A stretch of 5,059 nucleotides of DNA from assembly GCA_018400625.1 (NCBI GenBank), contig JAGYMJ010000573.1:1-5059 (forward strand), read 5' to 3'. Position 1 is the first letter of the stretch, and each line of letters starts with the position of its first letter. Of this stretch, positions 4,615 to 5,059 are shown one piece after another. The notes under the pieces were generated by a model. The model saw nothing but the letters and a program-made list of their open reading frames with translations, had not been told where the DNA came from and did not search any database. Made by a program: the position numbers and the translations under genes. The DNA comes from Planctomycetota bacterium. GTDB lineage: Bacteria; Planctomycetota; Brocadiia; SM23-32.

Positions 4615-4890
4615 ATGAATAAATCTGAACTGGTTGAATCTTTATCGCAGAAAAAAAATCTCACCTATAAAAAGGCTGAGCAGATCGTCAACCTCATTTT
4701 TGATTCGATGACTCAATCTCTTGTGGATCGTGATCGTATCGAAATCAGGGGTTTTGGTAGTTTCATGGTCAAGGACTATAAGTCTTATATGGGGCGTAAT
4801 CCAAAAACCGGAGAGATTATCAAGGTTGATGAAAAAAAGCTGCCCTTTTTCAAGGCCGGGAAAGGTTTGCGCGAACGGGTTGACCGTTAA
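4615..4890 (+). CDS. ihfB: Integration host factor beta-subunit-like DNA-bending protein (HU/IHF family)
   Basis: This is a 91-residue histone-like protein that binds the minor groove and bends DNA as a dimer, shaping the nucleoid and assisting promoters and recombination. The whole family fold is present. NKSELVESL opens helix 1, and DRIEIRGFGSF (40-50) is the stretch most like E. coli IHF-beta, including the E43 and R45 counterparts of its E44 and R46. GRNPKTGE (60-67) is the beta-arm tip with the intercalating proline P63. The C-terminus PFFKAGKGLRERV closes the fold. Its length is close to E. coli IHF-beta (94). AAGGGGGG just upstream (4603-4610) is the ribosome binding site. It has its own promoter and terminator, so it appears monocistronic. 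IHF-beta rather than HU is favoured by IEIRGFGSF; the matching alpha subunit is not in the window, and a homodimeric HU-like role cannot be ruled out. Confidence 0.88.
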   Translation: MNKSELVESLSQKKNLTYKKAEQIVNLIFDSMTQSLVDRDRIEIRGFGSFMVKDYKSYMGRNPKTGEIIKVDEKKLPFFKAGKGLRERVDR

Positions 4891-4935
4891 TTGTCCTGTC
4901 ACTCTGTTCATGATTCTGACTGACCTCTATTATCG

Positions 4936-4970
4936 GGCCCAATCACAGCTGTGATCGGGCCTTGTTTTTT
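4936..4970 (+). terminator. Intrinsic terminator after the IHF-beta-like gene
   Basis: GGCCC (4936-4940) pairs with GGGCC (4957-4961). After one A·C mismatch, ATCACAG (4942-4948) faces its exact complement CTGTGAT (4949-4955), with the central few bases forming the loop. TTGTTTTTT (4962-4970) follows. The reverse strand has no T tract, so it works in the plus direction only. Confidence 0.88.
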
Positions 4971-5059
4971 ATATTCATAATTGGTATCTGTTCAGCACCG
5001 GATCGGGAATCCTATGTCAAGGGACGCTTTTCGTCATCCATGACCGCTTGTTGTCGCCG

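Noticed and set aside
5012..5059. Possible C-terminal end of a minus-strand gene (reads ...MDDEKRPLT then TAG)
   Set aside because: Only 15 codons are visible, other frames are also partly open, and nothing identifies a family, so it cannot be supported.

Overview
The window looks like chromosomal DNA of a Gram-negative, probably anaerobic member of the old Deltaproteobacteria (Desulfobacterota). This is inferred from the secG/tRNA-Leu(GAG) pairing, an IHF-beta-type HU-family protein, a DctPQM-type TRAP transporter with an FCD-type GntR regulator, and a possible selenocysteine codon. No taxonomic marker such as rRNA is present, so the assignment is tentative. No mobile element, CRISPR array or rRNA was seen.

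Left third (1-2136, all minus strand): a TRAP transporter operon. In transcription order it is an FCD-family GntR regulator (2136-1399), a periplasmic solute receptor DctP (1290-241), and the start of the small membrane subunit DctQ (192 to beyond position 1). The large DctM permease presumably lies outside the window. The regulator has a TTGACA -35 box and ATTGT/ACAAT palindromes around and just inside its start, so autorepression that also controls the transporter is likely.

Middle (2137-3352): the 295 bases from 2137 to 2431 hold the regulator promoter and otherwise no convincing gene. A short plus-strand gene with an excellent ribosome binding site starts at 2432 and encodes a 40-residue aromatic, lysine-rich peptide ending Cys-Val-Ala. 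Its UGA codon sits so that recoding would give a Cys-x-x-Sec motif and a 61-residue product. A hairpin with GGUC in its loop follows the UGA, as in bacterial SECIS elements. This is the most interesting item here, and unproven. A perfect 13-bp hairpin then serves as a shared terminator for this gene and for the convergent secG to tRNA-Leu(GAG) unit (3153-2686). The tRNA also has its own strong promoter.

Right third (3309-4970, plus strand): a sigma-70-type promoter drives two tandem paralogous XRE-cupin (PuuR-like) regulators with an identical DNA-reading helix but diverged cupin sensors. Next comes an IHF-beta/HU-family gene with its own promoter and a strong terminator. The last 89 bases (4971-5059) contain no supportable feature.
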